DNA of 64,000 nt from positions 18,034-82,033 of the forward strand of contig JBGGMV010000092.1 in NCBI GenBank assembly GCA_041287865.1, written 5' to 3'. Below, piece by piece: positions 31,676 through 39,022 of the stretch. Numbering within the stretch: the stretch's first letter is position 1; each line of letters starts with the position of its first letter. A model generated the notes under the pieces. The model did not search any database. It was not told the DNA's origin and saw only the letters and a program-made list of their open reading frames with translations. The stretch is from JAPWJZ01 sp041287865. GTDB lineage: Bacteria; Pseudomonadota; Alphaproteobacteria; Micavibrionales; UBA2020. The translations under genes and the position numbers were made by a program.

Positions 31676-32166
31676 GAGAGGGGCTTTCGTACCTGGAGAG
31701 GCTTGCTGGTACCCTCCACGCACTGTCGCGCCGCGCATTCGGCCTGATAGCGTTCCAGCAAGGGCAGCGAGGGATGCGGCAGGACGCGCGCGAGGCCAAG
31801 CGCGCTGCGGCCCTTGTTATCGACGATTGAAAGATCTGGCCCGGCGGCCAGCAGCAGCGGCAGGAACCTGGCGCCGTTACGGCATTCCAGCGCATGTATC
31901 AGCGCTGTCACACCGCCGTTATCCTGATGGTTGATGTTTGCGCCACGGTCGAGGAGCAATTGCGCCTCCTCCTCGTCCAGCCGGTTATAGAGGATAAGGC
32001 TGCGCAGCGCATCGCCGCCCGTCACGGGTTCGACCCAGCGCGGCGAATCCGGATAGGCATCAAGGATGGCGCGAAACTCGTCACGCAGGCCCTGCTGGCA
32101 GGCGACGACAAGGTCGATCGCCTTTTTCTTCGGCATGGCCGCTTTGGAAAAGTCTACTGAGCCCAT
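31666..32166 (-). CDS. Ankyrin-repeat protein with shared C-terminal KPL tail
   Basis: 166 residues, the first of two coupled ankyrin genes. Recognisable repeats run from about 65 to 140 (L-L-L-D-R-G-A-N-I-N-H-Q-D-N-G-G-V-T-A-L, then A-G-P-D-L-S-I-V-D-N-K-G-R-S-A-L-G-L-A). The last residues are LQVRKPLSWK. Its start has AGGG seven bases upstream and its own promoter at 32220-32192. A later ATG at 32136 is in frame but less well placed. Confidence 0.82.
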   Translation of the reverse strand: MGSVDFSKAAMPKKKAIDLVVACQQGLRDEFRAILDAYPDSPRWVEPVTGGDALRSLILYNRLDEEEAQLLLDRGANINHQDNGGVTALIHALECRNGARFLPLLLAAGPDLSIVDNKGRSALGLARVLPHPSLPLLERYQAECAARQCVEGTSKPLQVRKPLSWK

Positions 32167-32191
32167 AGTCTTACCCTGTTAAAGATTTGCC

Positions 32192-32220
32192 ATATTATCG
32201 AGAGAGTCTCTTCCCGTCAA
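32192..32220 (-). promoter_or_regulatory. Predicted promoter of the tandem ankyrin genes
   Basis: On the minus strand TTGACG, a 17-base spacer and TAATAT, giving a leader of about 20 bases. It is divergent from the kdsD promoter 26 bases away. Confidence 0.6.
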
Positions 32221-32245
32221 TTGCATTATGTCTAATCTTCAAAAA

Positions 32246-32274
32246 TTGACATAAAGCCATAATTTTGATAGATA
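32246..32274 (+). promoter_or_regulatory. Predicted promoter of kdsD-lptCAB
   Basis: A perfect TTGACA, a 17-base spacer and TAGATA, about 100 bases before the kdsD start codon. The leader it predicts contains no hairpin obvious to me. Confidence 0.6.
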
Positions 32275-32375
32275 TTTCCCCGCAAATCGGCGCATGACGC
32301 ACCGCGCCAATTCACATGACGCAGAGCGTCGGTGCCGTTATTATAGGCACTTCAATTGCCCGCGAGGATAAGACC

Positions 32376-33392
32376 ATGACCATCGTTAAGCTTTCCGAGA
32401 ATGCCCGCAGCACGGGTGTAGGCGAAGACAACCTCGCCACCGCGCGCCGTGTCCTGGATACCGAAGGCAAGGCGATCCTCGAACTGTCCAAATTCTTGAA
32501 CGCAAGCTTTGACGATGCTATCGGCACCATCTCCGCCGCCGAAGGCCGCGTGATCGTGACCGGCATGGGCAAGAGCGGCCATATCGGCCGCAAGATCGCA
32601 GCGACGCTGGCCTCGACCGGCACGCCCGCCTTCTTCGTCCATCCCGCCGAAACCAGCCATGGCGACATGGGCATGATCGTGCGCGGCGACGTGGTTCTGG
32701 CACTGTCGAATTCCGGCGAAGCGAAAGAACTGCTCGACCTGATCGAATACACGCGCCGCTTCGCCATTCCGCTGATCGGCATCACCAGCCGCCCGGATTC
32801 AACGCTGGGTCAGAAATCCGACGTCGTTCTGCTGCTGCCCCACTGCCCCGAGGCCTGCCCGAACGGCTTGGCCCCCACGACCTCGACCACCATGACATTG
32901 GCATTAGGTGATGCGATTGCGATTACGCTGCTGGAGAAAAAAGGCTTCACCGCGAAAGACTTCAAGATCTATCACCCCGGCGGAAAGCTGGGCCAGCAGC
33001 TGATGAAAGTAACCGAAATCATGCATACGGGCGAAGCTCTGCCCGTCGCTTCGGACACTATTCCCGTTTCCGCTGCCGTGAAGATCATCAGCGAAAAAGG
33101 CTTCGGCTGCATCGCGCTGGTGAATGCCGAAGGCACGCTGTCGGGCCTGATCACCGACGGCGATATCCGTCGCCATCTCAGCGATGGTTTGCTGGATAAA
33201 CCCGCCAGCACCATCATGACCAAATCGCCGCGCACTGCGGGCGACGGATTGCTGGTGGCCGAGGCCATGGCGATCATGAACGGCCTGAAGGACAGCCAGC
33301 GCAAGATCACCGCGCTGATCGTCGTGGACAGCGCCAACAAGCCTGTCGGCCTGCTGCACCTGCATGACTGCCTGCGCGCCGGGTTTGCTTGA
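32376..33392 (+). CDS. kdsD: D-arabinose-5-phosphate isomerase
   Basis: 338 residues. An SIS domain (V-T-G-M-G-K-S-G-H-I-G-R-K-I-A at about 54-68, H-P-A-E-T-S-H-G-D-M-G) is followed by two CBS domains (V-A-S-D-T-I-P-V-S-A-A-V ... L-I-T-D-G-D-I-R-R-H-L). It makes arabinose-5-phosphate for Kdo and hence lipopolysaccharide. The ATG at 32376 has GAGGA upstream. It begins the lipopolysaccharide-transport operon; kdsC, often next, is absent. Its TGA overlaps the TTG start of lptC. Confidence 0.94.
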   Translation: MTIVKLSENARSTGVGEDNLATARRVLDTEGKAILELSKFLNASFDDAIGTISAAEGRVIVTGMGKSGHIGRKIAATLASTGTPAFFVHPAETSHGDMGMIVRGDVVLALSNSGEAKELLDLIEYTRRFAIPLIGITSRPDSTLGQKSDVVLLLPHCPEACPNGLAPTTSTTMTLALGDAIAITLLEKKGFTAKDFKIYHPGGKLGQQLMKVTEIMHTGEALPVASDTIPVSAAVKIISEKGFGCIALVNAEGTLSGLITDGDIRRHLSDGLLDKPASTIMTKSPRTAGDGLLVAEAMAIMNGLKDSQRKITALIVVDSANKPVGLLHLHDCLRAGFA

Positions 33393-34066
33393 CCGCCCGC
33401 CGCAAAACCCCTGCCCGTTCACGCGATAATATCGGCCGGCGCCAGCGCGCGCAGGCGGTAGGGGCCGGCTATAGCTGGTTCGTGCGCGTCACCAAATTCG
33501 CCCTGCCGATCGCCGCCGTTGTGCTGGTCGGCATCGTCATCGCCAAAATGTCGCAAGACCCGCAGCAGCTGCAGATTGCCGAGCTGCCCAAGCAGGAAAA
33601 AACCACGCCGGGGCAGGTCGATATCGTCGAGGCGTCGTATAGCGGCGTCGACGCCGAGGGCCGCGCTTACAAGATCACCGCCAGCGAAGCGCACCGCGTG
33701 ATGGGCGCCGATACCGTCATCTCGCTGTCGAAGCCCAAGGCCGATATCACGATGGAAGACGGCACTTGGCTGAGCGTCCACGCGGCCGAAGGGCTTTACA
33801 ACAACACCGCCGGCACGCTGAAGCTGACGGGCGGCGTCGATGCCTTCCACGATTCAGGCTATGAGCTCCATTTGCAGGATGCCGATATCAAGGTTCAGGG
33901 GCGCGAGGCCAAGACAGCGCTGCCCGTCTCGATGCAGGGCCCTGCCGGCACGCTGGAGGCCGCCAGCATGACGGTGACCGACCAGGGCCAGATGATCGTC
34001 TTCGGCGGGCCCGCGAAACTGGTGCTGCAGGGCAAGCTTCAGATGAAGAAAGAGGGGCCGGGATGA
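33389..34066 (+). CDS. lptC: Lipopolysaccharide transport periplasmic protein LptC
   Basis: 225 residues with a TTG start overlapping the kdsD stop by four bases (TTGA). A basic N-terminus and one membrane helix (about 35-53, F-A-L-P-I-A-A-V-V-L-V-G-I-V-I-A) anchor a periplasmic beta-jellyroll (A-S-Y-S-G-V-D-A-E-G-R-A-Y-K-I-T-A onward). It receives LPS from LptB2FG and passes it to LptA. Its position in the operon between kdsD and lptA confirms the call. Confidence 0.9.
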   Translation: MTARRKTPARSRDNIGRRQRAQAVGAGYSWFVRVTKFALPIAAVVLVGIVIAKMSQDPQQLQIAELPKQEKTTPGQVDIVEASYSGVDAEGRAYKITASEAHRVMGADTVISLSKPKADITMEDGTWLSVHAAEGLYNNTAGTLKLTGGVDAFHDSGYELHLQDADIKVQGREAKTALPVSMQGPAGTLEAASMTVTDQGQMIVFGGPAKLVLQGKLQMKKEGPG

Positions 34067-34857
34067 TGTTCCGCACCTTTATGACCGCGCTGCTGATTTG
34101 CGCCACCACTCAGGCCTATGCCGCGCTGCCGCCCGCCGCGAAAAAAGAAGAGCCGGTGGAAATTTCCGCGTCCCGCTCGCTGGAATGGAACAGGCGCGCC
34201 AAGACCTATACCGCGCGCCAGAACGCGGTTGCGAAGCAGGGCAACTTCCAGCTCTCCAGCGATACCATCACCGCGCGCTATAACGACAACCAGGGCGCGA
34301 CGCACATCTTCCAGATGGAAGCGCTCAACAACGTCATCATTGTCTCCCCGCCCTATACCGCCTATGGCGACAAGGCGGTTTATGACGTGGCGGAGGATCG
34401 CGCCGTGCTGACGGGGCAGGACCTGCGCATCGTGACCGAAACCGAAAAACTGACCGCCAAAGACAAGGTCGAATTCTTCTCGAAAGAGAACCGTATGGTG
34501 GCCTCGGGCGGTGCGACGGCCGAGCGCGGCACCGACACCCTGAAGGCCGAGAAGATGGAAGCCTTCTTCCAGAAAAACCCCGAAGGGACGCTGAAGGTCG
34601 ACCGCATCACGGCCGATGGCGGCGTGACCATCAAGACCGAGAAAGAAACCGTCACCGGCGACCATGGCGATTACAATATCGGCACGAAAAAGGCCGTGCT
34701 GACCGGCAAGGTCAAAATCTACCAGGGCGCAAGCTGGCTGGAGGGCACAAGGGCCGAGATTGACTTGAAAACCGGAATCAGCCAATTATTCGCAGAGGGC
34801 AACGCCGAAACCGAAGGCCGCGTCAAAGGTGTCTTTTACCCGAAAGCGGCGCAGTAA
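34063..34857 (+). CDS. lptA: Lipopolysaccharide transport periplasmic protein LptA
   Basis: 264 residues. A signal peptide (about residues 1-20, T-T-Q-A-Y-A) precedes OstA-type beta-jellyroll repeats: W-N-R-R-A-K-T-Y-T-A-R-Q-N-A-V-A-K-Q-G, D-T-I-T-A-R-Y, and V-Y-D-V-A-E-D-R-A-V-L-T-G. It is longer than E. coli LptA (185), with an extra repeat-like stretch. It forms the periplasmic bridge for LPS. It overlaps lptC by four bases and lptB by one. Confidence 0.92.
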   Translation: MMFRTFMTALLICATTQAYAALPPAAKKEEPVEISASRSLEWNRRAKTYTARQNAVAKQGNFQLSSDTITARYNDNQGATHIFQMEALNNVIIVSPPYTAYGDKAVYDVAEDRAVLTGQDLRIVTETEKLTAKDKVEFFSKENRMVASGGATAERGTDTLKAEKMEAFFQKNPEGTLKVDRITADGGVTIKTEKETVTGDHGDYNIGTKKAVLTGKVKIYQGASWLEGTRAEIDLKTGISQLFAEGNAETEGRVKGVFYPKAAQ

Positions 34858-35639
34858 TGGCTAAATCAGACGACAAAACGCCGGAAAAGAAAAACGAGCC
34901 CCGCCTTGTGCCGGGGGCTGCTGGCCTGTCTGTCGAACGCCTGATGAAGCGCTACAAGCGCCGCCCTGTGCTCCGCGATGTGTCGCTGAACGTGAAGCGC
35001 GGCGAGGCTGTGGGCCTGCTGGGCCCCAACGGCGCGGGCAAGACCACCTGCTTCTATATCGTCACGGGCCTGATTGACGCCGACAGCGGGTCGATCAAGC
35101 TGGATGGCAAGGACATCACCACCCTGCCCATGTACCGCCGCGCACGGCTCGGCATTTCGTACCTGCCGCAGGAATCGTCGATCTTCCGCGGGCTGAACGT
35201 CGAAGACAACATTCGTTCCGTCCTGCAAGTGGTGGAGGAAGACCATCACCGCCGCGAACATATGCTAGAAGAACTGCTGGCCGAATTTTCGGTGACGCAC
35301 CTGCGCTTCACCCCTGCCGTCGCCCTGTCGGGCGGCGAGCGTCGCCGCGTTGAAATCGCCCGCGCCCTTGCCACACATCCCCAATTCATCCTGCTGGACG
35401 AGCCTCTGGCGGGCATCGACCCGATTGCCGTGGGCGAGATCCGCGACCTTGTGAAGCACCTGAAGAACCGCAATATCGGCGTGCTGATCACCGACCACAA
35501 CGTGCGCGACACGCTGGACATCGTCGACCGCGCCTACATCCTGCACGGCGGACAGGTGCTGATGGAAGGCAAGCCCGCCGAAATCGTCAATCACAAGGAC
35601 GTCCGCCGCGTTTACCTCGGCGAAAAATTCAGCCTGTAA
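34857..35639 (+). CDS. lptB: Lipopolysaccharide export ATPase LptB
   Basis: 260 residues. ABC ATPase motifs: Walker A G-P-N-G-A-G-K-T-T (about 59-67), signature L-S-G-G-E-R-R-R-V-E (about 155-164), Walker B F-I-L-L-D-E-P and switch H in L-I-T-D-H-N-V-R-D. The segment Y-L-P-Q-E-S-S-I-F-R-G-L-N-V-E-D-N is diagnostic of LptB. An extra N-terminal stretch of about 25 charged residues precedes the usual start. It powers LPS extraction from the inner membrane. Confidence 0.96.
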   Translation: MAKSDDKTPEKKNEPRLVPGAAGLSVERLMKRYKRRPVLRDVSLNVKRGEAVGLLGPNGAGKTTCFYIVTGLIDADSGSIKLDGKDITTLPMYRRARLGISYLPQESSIFRGLNVEDNIRSVLQVVEEDHHRREHMLEELLAEFSVTHLRFTPAVALSGGERRRVEIARALATHPQFILLDEPLAGIDPIAVGEIRDLVKHLKNRNIGVLITDHNVRDTLDIVDRAYILHGGQVLMEGKPAEIVNHKDVRRVYLGEKFSL

Positions 35640-35651
35640 TCAACCGCGCTG

Positions 35652-36545
35652 TTAGCGCCCGTTCCTCGGCGGCTTCTGCTTCTTGACGCCCAGCGTCGAG
35701 CCCGCGAGGGCGGCGGCGTTGATCATCGCCTTGAATTCATGCTGGCTGTTGTCGAGAATCGACTGCGCCTGCTTGCGCTTGTCCTCGACCAGTTCGGCCA
35801 TCTGCTGCAGTTGCTGGCCGACGACCGCGCCCATGACGCGCGCGCCCTCGATCGTGGTGATGCGCTCGATGAAATCGTCTTTGCGCTTCATGACGGTCTG
35901 CAGATAGAGCTCGTCTTCGGGGCCGAGGCTGGCCTTGAAGCGGGCGGCGGCTTCGGGGATATAGACTTCGTTATAGCGGCGCAGGACTTCCTTGGCGGCG
36001 CCGATATGGAGGCTGATCTCCTCCACGGCAAGCGCGCGGCTGTCGTTCAGCTCGCCGACTTTTTTCAGGGTCTTCTTCAGGCCCTTGCCGGATTTGGCGA
36101 CGCTGTCAGCCATCTTGTCCACTTTCTTGTGCATCTTGGGTAGGCTGGCCAGCCCCTTGCCGACGATGCGGGCGGATTTGAGATCCTCGAGGCCCTGTGC
36201 GGAGGCCTTGTGCAGTTTCTGCGCTGCATCGCCAAAGGCATCGAGGTTCATGCCTTTCAGGTTGGTTTCCACGCCGCGCAGCGTATCGGCAAAACCATCG
36301 ACCTTATCGCTGACCTTGCTCTGCAGCTCGCCCGCGCCATTCATGATCTTGGCGAGTTTTTCCATCGCGGGAGCACCGTAGGAGATCACCGCTTCGAAGC
36401 TGTCGGGGGCTTTGTCGATCGCCTCCATCACCTGCTCCATGCTTTTCTTCACCTTGGGCGCGGCATCGGCGTAATCGGTCACGAGGCCGGTGGGGCGCGG
36501 GGCTTTGGCGTTGAAGCCGGATTTGGCGTGCTGTTTCTTTTTCAT
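35652..36545 (-). CDS. Helical coiled-coil protein, possibly TelA-like
   Basis: 297 residues of almost pure charged helix. The central section (G-L-K-K-T-L-K-K-V-G-E-L-N-D-S-R, then E-V-L-R-R-Y-N-E-V-Y-I-P-E) and M-A-E-L-V-E-D-K-R resemble TelA/KlaA toxic-anion-resistance proteins, but the classic P-Q-I-R-L-I-Q-N-N is absent, so the call is weak. The C-terminal F-K-A-M-I-N-A-A-A-L-A-G-S-T-L matches the E-L-K-A-M-I-A-A-A-G-I-A-G-S-S-L helix of the shared-tail protein at 14413. It lies on the opposite strand between lptB and rpoN. Confidence 0.5.
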   Translation of the reverse strand: MKKKQHAKSGFNAKAPRPTGLVTDYADAAPKVKKSMEQVMEAIDKAPDSFEAVISYGAPAMEKLAKIMNGAGELQSKVSDKVDGFADTLRGVETNLKGMNLDAFGDAAQKLHKASAQGLEDLKSARIVGKGLASLPKMHKKVDKMADSVAKSGKGLKKTLKKVGELNDSRALAVEEISLHIGAAKEVLRRYNEVYIPEAAARFKASLGPEDELYLQTVMKRKDDFIERITTIEGARVMGAVVGQQLQQMAELVEDKRKQAQSILDNSQHEFKAMINAAALAGSTLGVKKQKPPRNGR

Positions 36546-36665
36546 GCGGAATTCTCCTGTGAGGGCGGCAATGGCCGCTCCTTGCTGTAAATAACTGAAC
36601 TAATTTTTCCCTAATGGCTATGGGAATGCCATGTTTATGGTATGGAGTCAATAACGGGGCCGGAG

Positions 36666-36693
36666 TTGACATATTCCGCTGGATTGCTATCCT
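36666..36693 (+). promoter_or_regulatory. Promoter predicting a leaderless transcript
   Basis: Perfect TTGACA, 16-base spacer and TATCCT. The -10 ends only eight bases before the ATG at 36702, so transcription should begin at or within a few bases of the start codon. No ribosome-binding site is present, consistent with a leaderless mRNA. Confidence 0.6.
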
Positions 36694-36701
36694 GCAATAT
36701 C

Positions 36702-37256
36702 ATGACAGAACAGAAAATCCTGCGATTCTTCCTCGACTCGGAATTCAACGAGCATGCGCGGCCCTACGCGCTCGACCCTATCAGCATTTCATTGGTGCCC
36801 GATAACGACGCGAAGCCGGATTACTATGGTGTGAGCCGCGAGTTCAACGCGACGGCGATTACGCCATGGCTGCAGCAGAATGTCGTGCGCCATTTGCCAC
36901 CCGAGGTAGAACGACGCAGCAATGCCGAAATTAAAGACGATATGATCGCCTATCTTAAAACCTTCGCTGACCCTGCGGTGACGAAGCTGGAGATCTGGGC
37001 CTTCAACGGCGCGACGGATCAGGTGGTCATGGCCAATTTCTTTGGCGGCCTTACTGCGATGCGGGATGCATTCAAAGAGGCCGGCCTGCCCCGCCCCGAA
37101 TTCCGCGATTTGAAAGAGCTGACGCGGGCCACGGGCGAGCGCCTGCCGCCGCCCGAGAACGCGCATGACTGCCATGCCGATGCGCTCTGGGCGCGGGAAC
37201 TGTACCGCCATACGGCCAAAAAACTGTCGCCGGAGCGTAAATTCCTCATTGATTAA
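36702..37256 (+). CDS. DEDDh 3'-5' exoribonuclease, Rv2179c-like
   Basis: 184 residues. Exo I F-F-L-D-S-E-F-N (D and E about 11-13), a central L-E-I-W-A-F-N-G-A-T-D region and Exo III H-D-C-H-A-D-A-L-W-A-R-E-L-Y (about 155-168) fit the DEDDh fold of Rv2179c-type RNases. It acts on RNA in the cytoplasm. The start is at the ATG 36702, directly after a promoter. It lies between lptB and rpoN, an interval that is usually direct in this gene order. Confidence 0.75.
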   Translation: MTEQKILRFFLDSEFNEHARPYALDPISISLVPDNDAKPDYYGVSREFNATAITPWLQQNVVRHLPPEVERRSNAEIKDDMIAYLKTFADPAVTKLEIWAFNGATDQVVMANFFGGLTAMRDAFKEAGLPRPEFRDLKELTRATGERLPPPENAHDCHADALWARELYRHTAKKLSPERKFLID

Positions 37257-37264
37257 GCCCGAAA

Positions 37265-37293
37265 CTGGTCTTTTACCCGAAAAATGCTATAAT
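37265..37293 (+). promoter_or_regulatory. Predicted promoter of rpoN
   Basis: A perfect -10 TATAAT at 37288-37293 with a weak -35 (CTGGTC) 17 bases upstream. AGGGGCAGGGG follows as the leader and ribosome-binding region. Confidence 0.5.
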
Positions 37294-37316
37294 TCTCTGT
37301 AGGGGCAGGGGAAATC

Positions 37317-38855
37317 ATGGCCATCAACCAGCGTTTGGATTTAAAGCAGGGGCAGACCCTCACCATGACGCCGCAACTGCAGCAGGCCATCAAGCTGCTG
37401 CAGATGTCCAACATTGAACTGTCCGAATTCGTCGAAGCCGAGCTGGAGAAAAACCCGCTGCTGGAGCGCGACGAAAGCATGTCGAGCGAAAAGCCGCATG
37501 ACGATGCGCCTGTCTCTGACACGCCAGAAGGCGGCGAAGGCGGCGAGGCTGCCCCCGTTGAAGGCGGCGAGCACGAAGAAGTAGTGCACGGCCCCGAAGA
37601 ACGCGAACTGGATACCGATTTCGAAAACGTCTTCACCGGCGGCAGCATGGCTGAACAGCCGGGCGGCTATGACGCTTTTGCGACCGACAGCTTTGCCAGC
37701 GTGGGCAAGGGCGGCAGTGCGAAATTCGAAGACCCCGATTTCAGCCTTGAAAACACGATGGCGAAAGTCGCCACGCTGCGCGATTACCTTGAAGAACAGA
37801 TCGGGCTGGAGTTTTTAGAAGTTGGCGAGCGCGGCATTGCGCTGGTGATGCTCGACTACCTTGACGAGAGCGGCTATTTCCGCACCGATACAGCAGAGCT
37901 GGCCGCGCGCCTTGGCTGCTCGAAAGAAAAAGTTGAAGAAATTCTGGAGAAGCTCCAGAACCTCGATCCTGCGGGGCTTTTCGCGCGCAACCTGTCCGAA
38001 TGCCTTGCGCTGCAATTGCGGGAACAGGATAGACTGGATCCCGCCATGCAGGCGCTGGTGAAGAACCTCGACGTGCTGGCCAGCCACGATCTAAAAAAGC
38101 TGAAAGCGCTTTGCGGCGTCGACGATGCCGATTTGAAGGAAATGATTTCCGAGCTGAAATCGCTGAACCCGAAACCGGCGCTGGAATTCGACCATTTCGT
38201 TTCGCAGACCGTCATTCCAGACGTGCTGATGAAGCCGCTGCCGAAAAGCAAGGGCGGCGGCTGGGCGGTGGAACTGAACAACGACACACTGCCGCGCGTG
38301 CTGGTCAACAAGCGCTACTACACCGAAATTTCAAAGAACGCGAAGCAGAAGCAGGACAAGGAATACCTGTCCGAACAGCTGAACACCGCCAACTGGCTGG
38401 TGAAGGCGATGGACCAGCGGGCCGAGACGATCCTGAAGGTCGCATCGGAAATTATCCTGCAGCAGGAAAACTTCTTTCTCTACGGCGTGGAATATCTGAA
38501 GCCTCTGGTGCTGAAGGATATCGCCGCCACCGTCGCCATGCACGAAAGCACGATTTCGCGCGTGACATCGAACAAATATATCGGCACGCCCCGCGGCGTG
38601 TTCGAGCTGAAATACTTCTTCACCTCGGGCGTATCCTCGGCCGACGGCGCGACGGAATTTTCGTCGGAGGCGATCAAGGCGCGGCTGAAAAACCTGATCG
38701 ACGCAGAGGCTGCAGACAAGATCCTCTCCGACGACGACCTGGTCGATTTCCTGAAAAAGGACGGCATCGACATCGCGCGGCGCACCGTGGCCAAGTACCG
38801 GGAAGCTATGAAAATCCCTTCTTCTGTCCAGCGCCGCCGCCAGAAAAACACCTAA
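37317..38855 (+). CDS. rpoN: RNA polymerase sigma-54 factor
   Basis: 512 residues, full length. Region I L-D-L-K-Q-G-Q-T-L-T-M-T-P-Q-L-Q-Q-A-I-K-L-L-Q opens the protein, an acidic linker (about 50-115) follows, then the core-binding domain and region III with the HTH (H-E-S-T-I-S-R-V-T-S-N-K-Y) and the RpoN box A-R-R-T-V-A-K-Y-R-E. It directs transcription from -24/-12 promoters and needs an activator such as the one at 1160. Confidence 0.97.
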   Translation: MAINQRLDLKQGQTLTMTPQLQQAIKLLQMSNIELSEFVEAELEKNPLLERDESMSSEKPHDDAPVSDTPEGGEGGEAAPVEGGEHEEVVHGPEERELDTDFENVFTGGSMAEQPGGYDAFATDSFASVGKGGSAKFEDPDFSLENTMAKVATLRDYLEEQIGLEFLEVGERGIALVMLDYLDESGYFRTDTAELAARLGCSKEKVEEILEKLQNLDPAGLFARNLSECLALQLREQDRLDPAMQALVKNLDVLASHDLKKLKALCGVDDADLKEMISELKSLNPKPALEFDHFVSQTVIPDVLMKPLPKSKGGGWAVELNNDTLPRVLVNKRYYTEISKNAKQKQDKEYLSEQLNTANWLVKAMDQRAETILKVASEIILQQENFFLYGVEYLKPLVLKDIAATVAMHESTISRVTSNKYIGTPRGVFELKYFFTSGVSSADGATEFSSEAIKARLKNLIDAEAADKILSDDDLVDFLKKDGIDIARRTVAKYREAMKIPSSVQRRRQKNT

Positions 38856-38888
38856 ATACCTGTATTTAAATGATAATCAGGCCGGTAT

Positions 38889-38915
38889 TTGACTCCGGCA
38901 AGGAAAACATATAAT
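38889..38915 (+). promoter_or_regulatory. Predicted promoter of hpf
   Basis: TTGACT and a perfect TATAAT separated by 15 bases, about 107 bases before the hpf start codon. The short spacing is unusual; shifting the -35 one base (TTTGAC) gives 16. Confidence 0.55.
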
Positions 38916-38924
38916 TGTGTGGTG

Positions 38925-38953
38925 CAACAAAAGGCCGTGAAAACGGTTTGTTG
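38925..38953 (+). other. 5'-UTR hairpin with GAAA tetraloop, hpf leader
   Basis: CAACAAA and TTTGTTG pair perfectly; inside, after an AGG bulge, CCGT and ACGG close a GAAA tetraloop. It begins a few bases after the predicted start site, so it would cap the transcript's 5' end. Confidence 0.6.
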
Positions 38954-39022
38954 AGGTGTTCTTTAAGGATTTTGGGCCTAAAATGGGCTACCAATCCGGC
39001 ATCTCAAGAGGGGTTTATAAAA

